64,000 nt of DNA from Mycobacterium palustre (GTDB lineage Bacteria; Actinomycetota; Actinomycetes; Mycobacteriales; Mycobacteriaceae): NCBI RefSeq assembly GCF_002101785.1, contig NZ_LQPJ01000121.1, forward strand, positions 78,962 through 142,961, written 5' to 3'. The notes beneath the pieces were generated by a model that saw only the letters and a list, made by a program, of their open reading frames with translations, was not told where the DNA came from and did not search any database. The position numbers and the translations under genes are program-made. Below, piece after piece: positions 32,331 through 41,012 of this stretch (within the stretch, counting starts at the first letter, position 1; the number at the start of each line of letters is the position of its first letter).

Positions 32331-32352
32331 TTAGGGTAGCTAGAATACCTAA
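32331..32352. promoter_or_regulatory. imperfect inverted repeat in the divergent operon/CoA-transferase promoter region
   Basis: TTAGGGTA (32331-32338) and TACCTAA (32346-32352) face each other across GCTAGAA; they match except for one missing G. A shorter palindrome, ACCCT-T-AGGGT, overlaps at 32327-32337. The stretch is AT-rich and lies between the first operon gene (start 32152) and the CoA-transferase (start 32368), so it could be a shared operator. The regulator is unknown; the nearest TetR gene is at 21348. Confidence 0.5.
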
Positions 32353-32367
32353 AATAGCAAGGAATGG

Positions 32368-33657
32368 GTGCCGACCGAGAGGATGGCGATGTCCGGCGCG
32401 CGCGAGAACGTCCGTCCAGGCGAGCCGCGAGGCGTCGGTCGAGGAGTCCTTCGAGGGGTCCGGATAGTCGAGCTGGCGTCGTGGACGTACGTGCCGTCGG
32501 CCGGCGCCGCCCTTGCCGACTGGGGCGCCGACGTCATCAAGGTGGAGGGCGTGGCCTCGGGGGATCCCGGGCGCGCGCTGGTGGTCGGCGGTTTCACCCG
32601 CGAAGCGGCCCGCCCGGACGCCGATTTCATCCTCGAGCTGGGCAACCGCGGCAAGCGCAGCATCGCGATCGACATCAAGTCGGAGGTGGGCCGCGAATTG
32701 TTCGGCCGGCTGCTGGCCAGCGCGGACGTGTTCCTGACCAATTGGCTGCCCGGCGCGCTCGAGCGGGCGCGACTCACCGTCGAGGACATCCGCTCGTTCA
32801 ACCCGAACATCATCATCGCGCGCGGCACCGGGCTCGGGGTCCGCGGCCCGGACCGGGATCGCGGCGGGTTCGACGCCGCCACCTACCTGGCCCGGGGCGG
32901 CGTGGCCTACACGCTCACCCCGTTCGGCAGCGAAAACCCGGCCGTGCAGGGTCCCGGCTTCGGCGACCTGCAGGGCGGCGCGACCCTGGCGGGCGGCGTG
33001 TGCGCGGCGCTGTTCCACCGGGAACGCACCGGCGAAGCGGCGATCGTGGATTCCTCGCTGCTGGCGCAGGCGATGTGGGCGATCGCGCCGTCGATATCGG
33101 CGGCCGACTTTTTCGACATCGACGGCATCCCCGGCGCCCCGCCGGGCCTGGCGATCAACCCGCTCGTCAACAGGTACCAGACCAAGGACGGCAGGTGGAT
33201 TCAGCTGGTGTTCCTGCAGCCCGACAAATACTGGGCCGGGTTCTGCGAACGGATGGGCCTGGGCGAATTGGCGACCGACGCACGATTCGTCCCGTCGGGC
33301 AACCTGATTGCCAACGCCGCGGCCGCGACCGAAATCTTCGCGAAGGCCTTTGCGCGCCATGACCTTGCGCACTGGCAACAGGTGCTCCGGGACGAACCCG
33401 GGGTGTGGGCCGCGCTGGCGACGCCGCGCGAGACGCTGAACGACCCGCAGGTCGAGCCCAACGGGTACGTGGTGACAAACGTCGACGACCACGGGGAGAA
33501 GTACCGAATCGTCGCCGCGCCGGTTCAATTCGACGAAACGCCGCCGGCCCCCGCGCGGGCCCCGGAGCACGGCCAGCACACCGAGGAAATCCTGCGCGAG
33601 CTCGACGTCGACTGGGACGACATCATCAAGGCCAAGGACCTCGGCGCCATCCTGTGA
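32368..33657 (+). CDS. class III (CaiB/BaiF) CoA-transferase
   Basis: Up to 429 residues from GTG 32368 behind AAGGAA; ATG 32389 with GAGAGG seven bases upstream is equally possible. The family pattern is RIVELASWTYVPSAGAALAD and WGADVIKVEGVASGDPGR, then ELGNRGKRSIAIDIKSEVGR and DVFLTNWLPGALERARL. The catalytic Asp is expected in RGGFDAATYLARGG. VNRYQTKDGRWIQLVFLQPD and a C-terminal DDIIKAKDLGAI follow. It should move CoA from a donor thioester to a free acid. It is divergent from the catabolic operon and may supply or recycle CoA esters for it, alongside the ligase. Confidence 0.9.
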   Translation: MPTERMAMSGARENVRPGEPRGVGRGVLRGVRIVELASWTYVPSAGAALADWGADVIKVEGVASGDPGRALVVGGFTREAARPDADFILELGNRGKRSIAIDIKSEVGRELFGRLLASADVFLTNWLPGALERARLTVEDIRSFNPNIIIARGTGLGVRGPDRDRGGFDAATYLARGGVAYTLTPFGSENPAVQGPGFGDLQGGATLAGGVCAALFHRERTGEAAIVDSSLLAQAMWAIAPSISAADFFDIDGIPGAPPGLAINPLVNRYQTKDGRWIQLVFLQPDKYWAGFCERMGLGELATDARFVPSGNLIANAAAATEIFAKAFARHDLAHWQQVLRDEPGVWAALATPRETLNDPQVEPNGYVVTNVDDHGEKYRIVAAPVQFDETPPAPARAPEHGQHTEEILRELDVDWDDIIKAKDLGAIL

Positions 33658-33958
33658 TACGCGCGACGACGGGCCGAGCGGCCTTGCGCCGAGCGTGCTT
33701 TCATGGCGACTTTTCCGCGGTTTTTCCGCCCTGACGGCACGTTCGGCGTCGCCGGGCGACGGGTGACGGAGTGGGTATCGGGACGGTCACGGGACCATAC
33801 CGATACCGGCGGTGACCTGGCGCCATCCGGCGCGGCCGCAAATCATTGCTAATGGCGCCTTTTGAGGATCGCGGGCGCGACGATGCGCACCGCAGGAGAT
33901 TCTCTTCGCTACGGGAGCAGTGGATTTCGTAAGGGCGCAACAGGAGGTATCGACAACC
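33658..33958. other. intergenic region upstream of the ANTAR gene
   Basis: 300 bp with no coding frame that I support. It contains the candidate ribosome site AGGAGG at 33942-33947 for the ANTAR gene. No clear hairpin or promoter pair was found. Confidence 0.4.
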
Positions 33959-34246
33959 ATGATGGCGAACTGGGTTCCAGCCCAGACATCGTACGGCCCC
34001 AACTCCGGGCGCATTCTCGACACCGCGCGGGGGATTCTCATCGGGCTTCGCCGATGCCCCTCGCACGAGGAGTTCGACGAATTGCACAACGCCGCGGTGC
34101 GTCACCGGGTTCCGGTGTTCGCAATGGCCTGGGCGCTGGTACACCTGGCCGGCGACGGCGAGAAGACACCCAGCTTCACCGACGCGCAGTTGGCGGCCCG
34201 CCACGAGTGGGGTTCGCTGTTCGCCCAATCGGGGGCGCGCTGCTGA
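33959..34246 (+). CDS. ANTAR-domain protein
   Basis: 95 residues from ATG 33959, 11 bases after AGGAGG; GTG 33920 would add 13 residues. The body fits the three-helix ANTAR RNA-binding domain: SGRILDTARGILIGLRRCPS, then HEEFDELHNAAVRHRVPVFA, then MAWALVHLAGDG. It has the Ala/Gly of helix 1 and the small spacing C-P-S-x-E before helix 2. ANTAR proteins bind paired hairpins in leader RNA and prevent termination; in mycobacteria they control redox and lipid genes. No sensory domain is present, so it is a minimal ANTAR protein. No paired-hairpin target was identified nearby. Confidence 0.7.
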   Translation: MMANWVPAQTSYGPNSGRILDTARGILIGLRRCPSHEEFDELHNAAVRHRVPVFAMAWALVHLAGDGEKTPSFTDAQLAARHEWGSLFAQSGARC

Positions 34247-34387
34247 GCGGCGCATAGGGCTTGGCACGGCCGGGGTCCTTGGGGGGTACCGCGGCCGTCG
34301 CCAACCCTTTGTCGAGTTCTGCGGGCGTTGGCTCAGCCCGGCGCGAATTTCTGTGCCGGCGACGGCACGCGCTTACGCCGCCGCACC

Positions 34388-34840
34388 TCAAATGGAAGGC
34401 GGCGCGGGGGCGTGCGGTTGGCCGACCACGACGAACGCCTCGACCACCGTGGCCTGCTCGAAACCCTCGACCTCCACGCGCCACTCGTAGATTCCCGGGT
34501 CCAGCGGTATCCCGGCGGGAATGTTGAGGCTGAGCGGCATCCGGACCGAAGTGCCGTGGATCGCGCCCGGCGGGCGCCCGGCCTCCGCCGACAATTCGAA
34601 CGAGATCCGCTGCGCGCCATGGGTTCCCCGCACCACCACCGGCTCGCCATCGGTGGTCAGCAGTTGACAGGTGAGCCGGTGCTGCTTGTTGGTCTCGTCC
34701 CAGTCGATGTCCAGGAATAACACCAAAGCGAAAGGGGGCGTGGGTGTTTGGCACTGCCGCCACCCGAGCCCGAGGGCATGGACCTTGCCGGACTGGGCAT
34801 CGGCCTGGGCGGCGTCGGCGAGGAACAGGCTGATCTTCAT
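34388..34840 (-). CDS. conserved hypothetical protein (DUF6941-like)
   Basis: 150 residues from ATG 34840. It opens MKISLFLADAAQADAQSGKV and HALGLGWRQCQTPTPPFALV, then beta-rich sequence with FLDIDWDETNKQHRLTCQLL, VRGTHGAQRISFELSAEAG and the end GIYEWRVEVEGFEQATVVEA. There is no signal peptide and no catalytic motif. The beta-sandwich look, with a start about avoiding a default or wild-type setting, fits the DUF6941 family of unknown function. It stands alone on the minus strand between the ANTAR gene and the DUF732 gene. Confidence 0.6.
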   Translation of the reverse strand: MKISLFLADAAQADAQSGKVHALGLGWRQCQTPTPPFALVLFLDIDWDETNKQHRLTCQLLTTDGEPVVVRGTHGAQRISFELSAEAGRPPGAIHGTSVRMPLSLNIPAGIPLDPGIYEWRVEVEGFEQATVVEAFVVVGQPHAPAPPSI

Positions 34841-35032
34841 GCGCCGGCCGAAGCTCTTCGAGCCCTCATCGCAAGATCCGAATCCACGACATCCTTCCCG
34901 GCCTGCCCACCGTGAGCGTTTCACGGGACCTAGGTGGCGGAGCGGGGTGAACGCGGTGCACCGCGTCGTGCGCTTCGCCGACCGCCACCATAACCCAGCG
35001 GGCCGGCGGCCGGATCACCAGAGGCGTGGGGC

Positions 35033-35377
35033 TTAGGCGCCGTTGCTCTTCGGGGGCGTGCCGTCCTCGGTCTGGGTGAGTTTTTCGGGGCAGTACGCCG
35101 ACGCCGCGATCGCCGCGAACTTCGCGGCGCCCTGGCCCTGGAATCCCGGGTTGCGCTCCTGGAGGTTCTTCACGATTTCCTCGCCGGTCATCCCGCCGTC
35201 GGCCAGGCTGCAGACCTGTTTGCCGGCCGTGACCGCGCGGTCGGCGTTCATGTAGGTCAGCCCCGCCTGGCTCAGGGCGGTGAGGAAGGCCTGGTCCTTG
35301 GCGTCGGGGTCGGCGTAGGCCGGCGCGGCGGCGCCGACCACCACGGCGGCGCTTGCCAGCAGCAGTACGAGTCTCAT
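35033..35377 (-). CDS. secreted DUF732 protein
   Basis: 114 residues from ATG 35377. The signal peptide (LVLLLASAAVVVGAAAPAYA) ends before DPDAKDQAFL. The mature part has two conserved Cys (KQVCSLADGG and SAYCPEKL), expected to form a disulfide, and the helical pattern AFLTALSQAGLTYMNADRAV plus GGMTGEEIVKNLQERNPGF typical of DUF732. These small secreted proteins are abundant in mycobacteria; function unknown. It is a single gene with no operon partner. Confidence 0.88.
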   Translation of the reverse strand: MRLVLLLASAAVVVGAAAPAYADPDAKDQAFLTALSQAGLTYMNADRAVTAGKQVCSLADGGMTGEEIVKNLQERNPGFQGQGAAKFAAIAASAYCPEKLTQTEDGTPPKSNGA

Positions 35378-35497
35378 AGTTCCGTGATTGTCGCAAAGGG
35401 CCGCTAAGCACGCATCCCTTGCGAGCCAACGGGAATTTAACAAGGGCTTGCCGCCCGATGAAGTCCAATGACCCTGTGCGCGAAGGTGGCCCGCGGC

Positions 35498-37261
35498 TTA
35501 CTCCGCCGGCGGCAGCTGGCGCGGCCCGTCGCGCCCTGTCAGCTCGGGCTTGCGGTCGCGCTCCGGCGAACCCAGCGACAGGCGACCGGCGTCGCTGGCG
35601 TCCAGCGGCCGCGCCGGCGGGTGCGGCTCGCGGCCGCCGAACTCGGGTGCCGGGAAATGGTGCGAACCGTGGCCGGTCTCGGCGCGCGAGGATGCGATCC
35701 ATGCCGGGGCGGCGGGGTCGCCGGGGGCTTGGGGGTGCGCGGCGGCGGCGCCGCTCTCGGAGTCGACGCGCACCTTGCGGGTGCGCTTGAACGCAAAAGT
35801 GATCTCTTCGACCTCCTCGAACACCTGCCGCGCGGTGCGCAGCGGCTGAGTCGTGTTGTCGATCACCCGGGCGACGAATGGCGGCACCAGCGGGCGGATC
35901 CAGCGCGCCGCCGCCTTGGTCGCGTCCGGGATCGAGGGAATCAACGGCGCCGCCCGCTCGTCCCGCGGTTCCACCTCGTCATCCGGCGCCGGGGCGATCG
36001 CGCGGCTGGCCGCCTCCGCCTCGGCGGCGATCGGCAGATACACCGCTTCCGCCTGGGCGGCCTCTCCCACGGCTTCCCCTGGGGGCTCGAAGCCACGTTC
36101 CGACGGCGCCGCGACCGGGGCCTCCAGCGCCTCGGCGACGCGGCGGCGCTGCCGTTCGCGGTCGATCTCGGCCTGGGCCTCGATGGCGAGCCGGGCCTGC
36201 GTGAGTTGATGCTCGGCCCACATGATCTCGGCCTCGCGGCGCACCTCGGCGCGCTTGATCGCGATCGCGGTCTCGGCCTCCACCTCGGCGCGTTCGCGCT
36301 CGGCGCGCGCCGCCGCATGCCGATCGTGGGTCGTCTCGCCGCGCCACAGCCGCAAAATCAGCGGCAGCAGGTACAGCAGCGCGAAAAACGCGATCGTCAG
36401 CAGCCGCAGCGCCCTGGCCCCGGGGCTGGCTTCGGGGCCGGCGAACGTGACGTCGTTCATGGCGACCCACCGCGCGCCCAGGCTGCGACCGGCGTTGGCG
36501 ACGACGTCGTGGCGCGCCTGCGCGAGGGCCTGCTGCTCGCGCGAAATCCTGGCGTCCAGCTCGGGCGCCTGACGGTCCCGGGCCGCCAGCGCGTTGTCCA
36601 GCTCGCGCTGCGCGTCGGCGAGAAGCTCGTCGGCCGTCCGTGTCTCGGGTCCGGTGCCGGGCACGCCGGTGATCCGGGTCTGAGGGCACGGCGGCGTCGG
36701 GTGGTATTCGCACCGTGCGACGACCAAGGCCTGGTCCTGGCGCGCGCGGGCCCGTTCGACGGCGCCGTCGAGCGCGGCGCGCGCACCCTCGCTTTGTTGC
36801 AGCGACTCCGACGCCTGCGCGACGGCGGGGGCCGAGTCGGCGTTGCGCAGGGCTCGTTCGTCGAGCCGGTGGTCGATCGCGCTGGAGAACACGACGAGCG
36901 CCGCGAGCTCGCCGACCACCACGCCGAGCGCCGCCGCGACGGCGGCGCGTCCGACGGTGCCCGCCCGGCCCCCCTCCGGGCCGGCGGCGGTCCCGCGAAG
37001 CACCGCGCCGACCAAAAGCCCGAAAACGAGCGTCGCCGCCACGACGGCGGCCGGTGACCAGCGCGCCGACTGGCCGAGCGCCAGGGCGGCGACCGGCCAG
37101 GCGAGGGCGGCGCCCAACAGCACGACGGTCCCGGCTACGGCGTGGTTGGACCGCTCGTGGCGCTCTCCGAGTTCGCGCCGATGTCCGCCGCCCAGCCAGG
37201 TGAGTAGTCCCTCGACGCGGGACCCGAACGAGCGCGGCTCAGAAAAATCCTGGGCGCACAT
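35498..37261 (-). CDS. DUF4407-type membrane protein with coiled coil
   Basis: 587 residues from ATG 37261 (frame open to 37315). Two N-terminal helices (GTVVLLGAALAWPVAALALG, AAVVAATLVFGLLVGAVLRG), a third (AAVAAALGVVVGELAALVVF), a long soluble region (about 130-270: Gln/Arg/Ala-rich coiled coil with HPTPPCPQTRITG), a fourth helix (LTIAFFALLYLLPLILRLW) and a charged coiled coil (ERAEVEAETAIAIKRAEVRR) are visible. A Pro-rich C-terminal tail of about 200 residues follows. The order fits DUF4407, a bacterial membrane family of unknown role. The extra C-terminal tail is longer than the usual domain. Confidence 0.75.
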   Translation of the reverse strand: MCAQDFSEPRSFGSRVEGLLTWLGGGHRRELGERHERSNHAVAGTVVLLGAALAWPVAALALGQSARWSPAAVVAATLVFGLLVGAVLRGTAAGPEGGRAGTVGRAAVAAALGVVVGELAALVVFSSAIDHRLDERALRNADSAPAVAQASESLQQSEGARAALDGAVERARARQDQALVVARCEYHPTPPCPQTRITGVPGTGPETRTADELLADAQRELDNALAARDRQAPELDARISREQQALAQARHDVVANAGRSLGARWVAMNDVTFAGPEASPGARALRLLTIAFFALLYLLPLILRLWRGETTHDRHAAARAERERAEVEAETAIAIKRAEVRREAEIMWAEHQLTQARLAIEAQAEIDRERQRRRVAEALEAPVAAPSERGFEPPGEAVGEAAQAEAVYLPIAAEAEAASRAIAPAPDDEVEPRDERAAPLIPSIPDATKAAARWIRPLVPPFVARVIDNTTQPLRTARQVFEEVEEITFAFKRTRKVRVDSESGAAAAHPQAPGDPAAPAWIASSRAETGHGSHHFPAPEFGGREPHPPARPLDASDAGRLSLGSPERDRKPELTGRDGPRQLPPAE

Positions 37262-37509
37262 CAGCTCCAAACACCTCCAAGTCACTCCAGCCTCCCAGGC
37301 CGGCGGTCGACACACCGAATCGAAGCGCCCCGCGTGTGGCGCGGTTCACAGGGCGCGGGCGGGTGCGGATCACATCCTCGTGATACCCATCGGTTTTGCT
37401 TTGCGTCGGTTCGCGTTGCGAGGGGCAACGGGCACATCCGCCGCGGAAATGCTGCGACGCGAGCGGATCAACGACCGTTCCGGCAGGGGACGTGAGACGG
37501 TATAAGCCT

Positions 37510-38067
37510 ATGCAAAATCTGAGTTATGTCACCTACGAAGAGTTTGGCCGCAGATTCTTCGAGGTCGCAGTCACCCCCGAGCGTGTCGCCGCCGCCTTCG
37601 CCGACATCGCGGGCAATGAGTTTGCCATGGAGCCGATCGCCCAGGGCCCCGGCGGGATCGCCAAAGTCAGTGCCAACGTCAAGATTCACGAGCCGAAGGT
37701 CACCCGGCGCCTCGGGGACCCCATCACGTTCGTCATCCACATTCCGTTGTCGATCGATCTGCTGCTGGACCTGCGGCTGGACAAGCAGCGCTTCGTCGTC
37801 TCCGGGGACGTCGCGCTGCGCGCCACCGCGCGGGCGGCCGAACCGCTCCTGCTGATCGTCGACGTCGCCAAACCGCGCCCGTCCGACATCACCGTCAACG
37901 TGTCGTCGAGGTCCTTCCGCGGTGAGGTGCTGCGCATCCTGGCCGGCGTCGACGGGGAGATCCGCCGGTTCGTCGCGGCGTACGTGGCCGAGGAGATCGA
38001 CGCACCGCAGGCTCAAGCCGCGCAGGTCATCGATGTCGCCCAACAGCTCGAGGAGGCGTGGCCCTAG
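37510..38067 (+). CDS. DUF2505 family protein
   Basis: 185 residues from ATG 37510. DUF2505 proteins are START/SRPBCC-like. Here QNLSYVTYEEFGRRFFEVAV is followed by TPERVAAAFADIAGNEFAME, then a beta-rich centre (VSANVKIHEPKVTRRLGDPI, PLSIDLLLDLRLDKQRFVVS) and a C-terminal helix GVDGEIRRFVAAYVAEEI. No signal peptide. A hydrophobic ligand pocket is plausible. The following SRPBCC gene is in the same orientation 68 bp on, so the two could form a unit of lipid- or ligand-binding proteins. Confidence 0.65.
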   Translation: MQNLSYVTYEEFGRRFFEVAVTPERVAAAFADIAGNEFAMEPIAQGPGGIAKVSANVKIHEPKVTRRLGDPITFVIHIPLSIDLLLDLRLDKQRFVVSGDVALRATARAAEPLLLIVDVAKPRPSDITVNVSSRSFRGEVLRILAGVDGEIRRFVAAYVAEEIDAPQAQAAQVIDVAQQLEEAWP

Positions 38068-38135
38068 GTCCCGGTTTACCGCTGCGCCCGGCCCGGGTAT
38101 GCGGGGAAAGATGTTCGTCGGGGAGGAGCGAAAAG

Positions 38136-38564
38136 TTGGCACGAGTAGACGTTTCGGTGGCGTCGAAGGTGGACCCCGGGACCGCGTGGAAGCTGGCGTC
38201 CGACCTGCGCCGGTTCGACGAGTGGATGACCATCTTCGGCGGCTGGCGCGGACCCGTCCCGGAGACGATCGAGGAGGGCACCTGCGTCTCGTCGTGCGTC
38301 AAGGTCAAGGGTTTTCGCAACGTCGTCCACTGGAAGGTCGCCTGCTACGACAAGCCGAAAGCGATTGAGCTGCAAGGCCGGGGGCGGGGCGGTATCCGCA
38401 TCGGGGTGGCGATGAACATCACCGACAACCATCCCGGGTCGACCTTTCACCTCACCGCCGACCTGAGCGGCGGGCTGCTCAGCGGGCCCGTAGGAGGGCT
38501 GGTTGCCAGGGTCCTGCGCAACGACATCCGCAAATCGGTGAACAACCTGGCGGCACTGCAGTAA
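38136..38564 (+). CDS. SRPBCC/polyketide-cyclase-like protein, TTG start
   Basis: 142 residues from TTG 38136, five bases after the strong GGGAGGAGCG site. The START-like fold is seen in ARVDVSVASKVDPGTAWKLA, SDLRRFDEWMTIFGGWRGPV, EGTCVSSCVKVKGFRNVVHW and KPKAIELQGRGRGGIRIGVA. The C-terminal helix is GGLVARVLRNDIRKSVNNLA. Type is that of mycobacterial Rv-type SRPBCC proteins (ligand-binding or cyclase-like). No enzyme motif visible. It sits just behind the DUF2505 gene and converges on a small membrane protein gene. Confidence 0.75.
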   Translation: MARVDVSVASKVDPGTAWKLASDLRRFDEWMTIFGGWRGPVPETIEEGTCVSSCVKVKGFRNVVHWKVACYDKPKAIELQGRGRGGIRIGVAMNITDNHPGSTFHLTADLSGGLLSGPVGGLVARVLRNDIRKSVNNLAALQ

Positions 38565-38586
38565 CAGCAGCTCGCCCTATCTCGGG

Positions 38587-38868
38587 CTACCGAGCGTCAT
38601 TCGCGGTCCGGCCGCGTTCGGCGTCACGGATCCGCCTGCGGTCCATGGCAATCCACGCCAGGCCGGCCCCGAATCCGAGCAGCCCGACGATCGCGGCCGC
38701 AACGCCGGCGCCGGGGAGACCCAGCGCGAAACTGGCCATGCACACCACGAGTGCCAGCGCCGCCGCGGCGACCACCGCCAGTCCGGGAGAACGACCCGAG
38801 TCCGGTGTCGACGCGTCTCCACGACCGCCGGCGCGGTGGTCGACCCGGCCGCTCGCGCTGTTGCCCAT
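38587..38868 (-). CDS. small two-helix membrane protein
   Basis: 93 residues from ATG 38868. A charged N-terminus (about 1-30) precedes two helices: AVVAAAALALVVCMASFALG and AGVAAAIVGLLGFGAGLAWI. The C-terminus is charged (DRRRIRDAERGRTANDAR) and should be cytoplasmic. No recognisable domain. Small proteins of this shape are common in mycobacteria; function unknown. A separate Leu-rich frame on the plus strand over the same DNA has no start signal and was not adopted. Confidence 0.6.
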   Translation of the reverse strand: MGNSASGRVDHRAGGRGDASTPDSGRSPGLAVVAAAALALVVCMASFALGLPGAGVAAAIVGLLGFGAGLAWIAMDRRRIRDAERGRTANDAR

Positions 38869-38952
38869 CAGCGTCTCCTCAGATGTCGCTTTCGTTGCAC
38901 CGCTCGTTTCACGGGGCTACCCGAAAGCCCATCCGGGCAAACGGTTTACGGC

Positions 38953-40791
38953 CTAGAGGGTCTGGTGGCGCCCGAAGTACTTGTGGTCTTCGCTGTAGCC
39001 GCCGTAACCGCTGCCGATGTCGCGGTAGTCGGCGACGAACTCGATGCCCTTGATCCACTTGACCAACTTGAACCCGTGCTGCAGCTCGTTGCGCAGCCGC
39101 AGCGGCTTTCCGTGCATGTAAGGCAGCGGCTGGTCGTTCATGTTGTAGGCCAGCATCGTCATGTGGTGGTCCATCTGGCCGATGTGGTGGGCGTTGTAAT
39201 AGATGCCGCCGGTGGCGCCCAGGCCCATCGAGTAGAACACCACCCATTTGGCCTCGGGCAGCGGTTTGACGAGGTCCATGATCGTCTTCATCTGCACGCC
39301 GCCCCACTTGGCGACGCCCGACCACGCCTGGATGCAGAAGTGCTGGCTGATCTGCTCGTGGTAGGGCAGCGCCTTCAGGTCGTCCAGCGAGAACTCCATC
39401 GGATGCTCGACAAGGCCGTAGACCTTCAGCCGCCAGTCACGAAAGTCGTTGCGTTCCAATTCCTTGTATTCGACGGTCTCCGGCAGGCGGCCGTTGCGCC
39501 AGTGGTGCGGCGAGATGTCCTTCTCGGTGAAGGCGCCCGGCTTGGGATCCAGCTGTTCGAGCATCCGCTGGAACGGGCCGACCAGCGCGTAACCGACCCG
39601 CTGGATCACCCGCGGATGGCGAATGGTGAACGGCGTGGCCCAGACCCACGCGACGGCCGTCACCGCCATCGCGGCGGTGAAGATCCAGAAGCCGGCCCAG
39701 CTGTTGTCGTCACGGGCGGCGAACATGTGGTTGAGGTTTCGCAGCGCGTTGGTGGTCAGCACCATCGTCACGTGGACCAGGATGAAGAACAGGAAGTACA
39801 CCAGCACCACAAAGTGCAGCGACCGCGCGTGCTGGATGCTCAGCCGCTTGCTCAGCCAATGCACCCGCTGCGACAACGCGGGCGACATCCCCAGGCCGGT
39901 GAGGAGCGCGGCCGGGGCGGCGACGAAGACGGTGGTGAAGTACGACAGCAGCTGCAGGCCGTTGTAGGCGACCCAGCCGTTGTCGGTCGGCCAGTCCAGC
40001 GACAGGTACTGGATCGCCACCGAAACCGCGTTGGGAAAGACGTCCCAGCTGGTGGGCACGATGTGGCGCCACTGCCCGGTGGTGAACAGCAGCACGTAGA
40101 AGACCGCGCCGTTGACGAGCCACAGCACATCCACGCCGAGATGCCACCACCGCGCCAGCCCGATGGAGTGACGGAACCCGGGGAGCCCGAATTGCGGTGG
40201 GAGAGCGACGGTGTCGGAGTTGGCGGTCCACAGCTCGTCATCGGGTACCGGCGGGCCGACCCGCAGCCACTCGTCCTTGCCGGGGGTCGCGTTGCGGCTG
40301 AAGTAGAGGCGCGGGTGGTCGCAGAGAATCTGGATGCCCGTCCTGATGATGAACATCATCATGAACAGGTTGAAGAAGTGGGTCCACCCGATCCACGCGG
40401 GCAGGCCGGGCGTGACGCCGGTGTGGGCGTCGGTGCCCGGATGACGCTGGATGAACGACTGCACCGCCGGCATGTTGTGCAGCCCCTTGCCGATCGCCAC
40501 GCCGACGACCAGCAGCGCCAAGCCGATCGGGATCAACCAGAGCAGGTTGAACCACTTGTCGCGGCCGACGCGCAGCTTCGGCGCCGTCGCCCGCCGGGTG
40601 AGATCGAAGCCGCCGCCGTAGGTTTCGACGTCGATGACGTCTTCGGCGGTGTGAATCTCGTTGCAGTAGTCCGGAATGGATTTCAGCGGCGTGCCCACCG
40701 CGACTGTGGAGACGTCTCCGTAGTCCGCTGCCCGCCCCCCGGCGGTCCCCGCGGAATCCAGGCGCGGGTCCCCGCGTTCGGTGTTCGTCAC
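38953..40791 (-). CDS. cytochrome b-like membrane domain fused to molybdopterin oxidoreductase domain
   Basis: 612 residues from GTG 40791; the open frame further upstream has no family character. The first 360 residues hold about six helices (WFNLLWLIPIGLALLVVGVA, WIGWTHFFNLFMMMFIIRTG, WWHLGVDVLWLVNGAVFYVL, LHFVVLVYFLFFILVHVTMV and others), with several His suited to haem b ligation. The last 200 residues form a sulfite-oxidase-like Mo domain: YGLVEHPMEFSLDDLKALPY, QISQHFCIQAWSGVAKWGGV (Cys as Mo ligand) and GKPLRLRNELQHGFKLVKWI. It is a YedY/YedZ-like pair in one chain. It would pass electrons between the quinone pool and a Mo site; substrate unknown. Confidence 0.85.
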   Translation of the reverse strand: MTNTERGDPRLDSAGTAGGRAADYGDVSTVAVGTPLKSIPDYCNEIHTAEDVIDVETYGGGFDLTRRATAPKLRVGRDKWFNLLWLIPIGLALLVVGVAIGKGLHNMPAVQSFIQRHPGTDAHTGVTPGLPAWIGWTHFFNLFMMMFIIRTGIQILCDHPRLYFSRNATPGKDEWLRVGPPVPDDELWTANSDTVALPPQFGLPGFRHSIGLARWWHLGVDVLWLVNGAVFYVLLFTTGQWRHIVPTSWDVFPNAVSVAIQYLSLDWPTDNGWVAYNGLQLLSYFTTVFVAAPAALLTGLGMSPALSQRVHWLSKRLSIQHARSLHFVVLVYFLFFILVHVTMVLTTNALRNLNHMFAARDDNSWAGFWIFTAAMAVTAVAWVWATPFTIRHPRVIQRVGYALVGPFQRMLEQLDPKPGAFTEKDISPHHWRNGRLPETVEYKELERNDFRDWRLKVYGLVEHPMEFSLDDLKALPYHEQISQHFCIQAWSGVAKWGGVQMKTIMDLVKPLPEAKWVVFYSMGLGATGGIYYNAHHIGQMDHHMTMLAYNMNDQPLPYMHGKPLRLRNELQHGFKLVKWIKGIEFVADYRDIGSGYGGYSEDHKYFGRHQTL

Positions 40792-41012
40792 GTGGCCGAA
40801 AATAACACGATGACGCTTGGAGAAATTCGCGGAAAAGCTCCGGCACGGACCCGTCGGGCCGCGTGGCCGTCGGAAACAGTTGCCGACGGTCAAAATCCGC
40901 ATCGTCATCAATGGCGATCGCCGCACATGCCGCGCAATCGGCACAATCTGGCCGCAAACTCGGTTCCTTAGGGGTCGCTGTGAGTTTGGGCATAACCTTC
41001 TGGACGGCCGCG

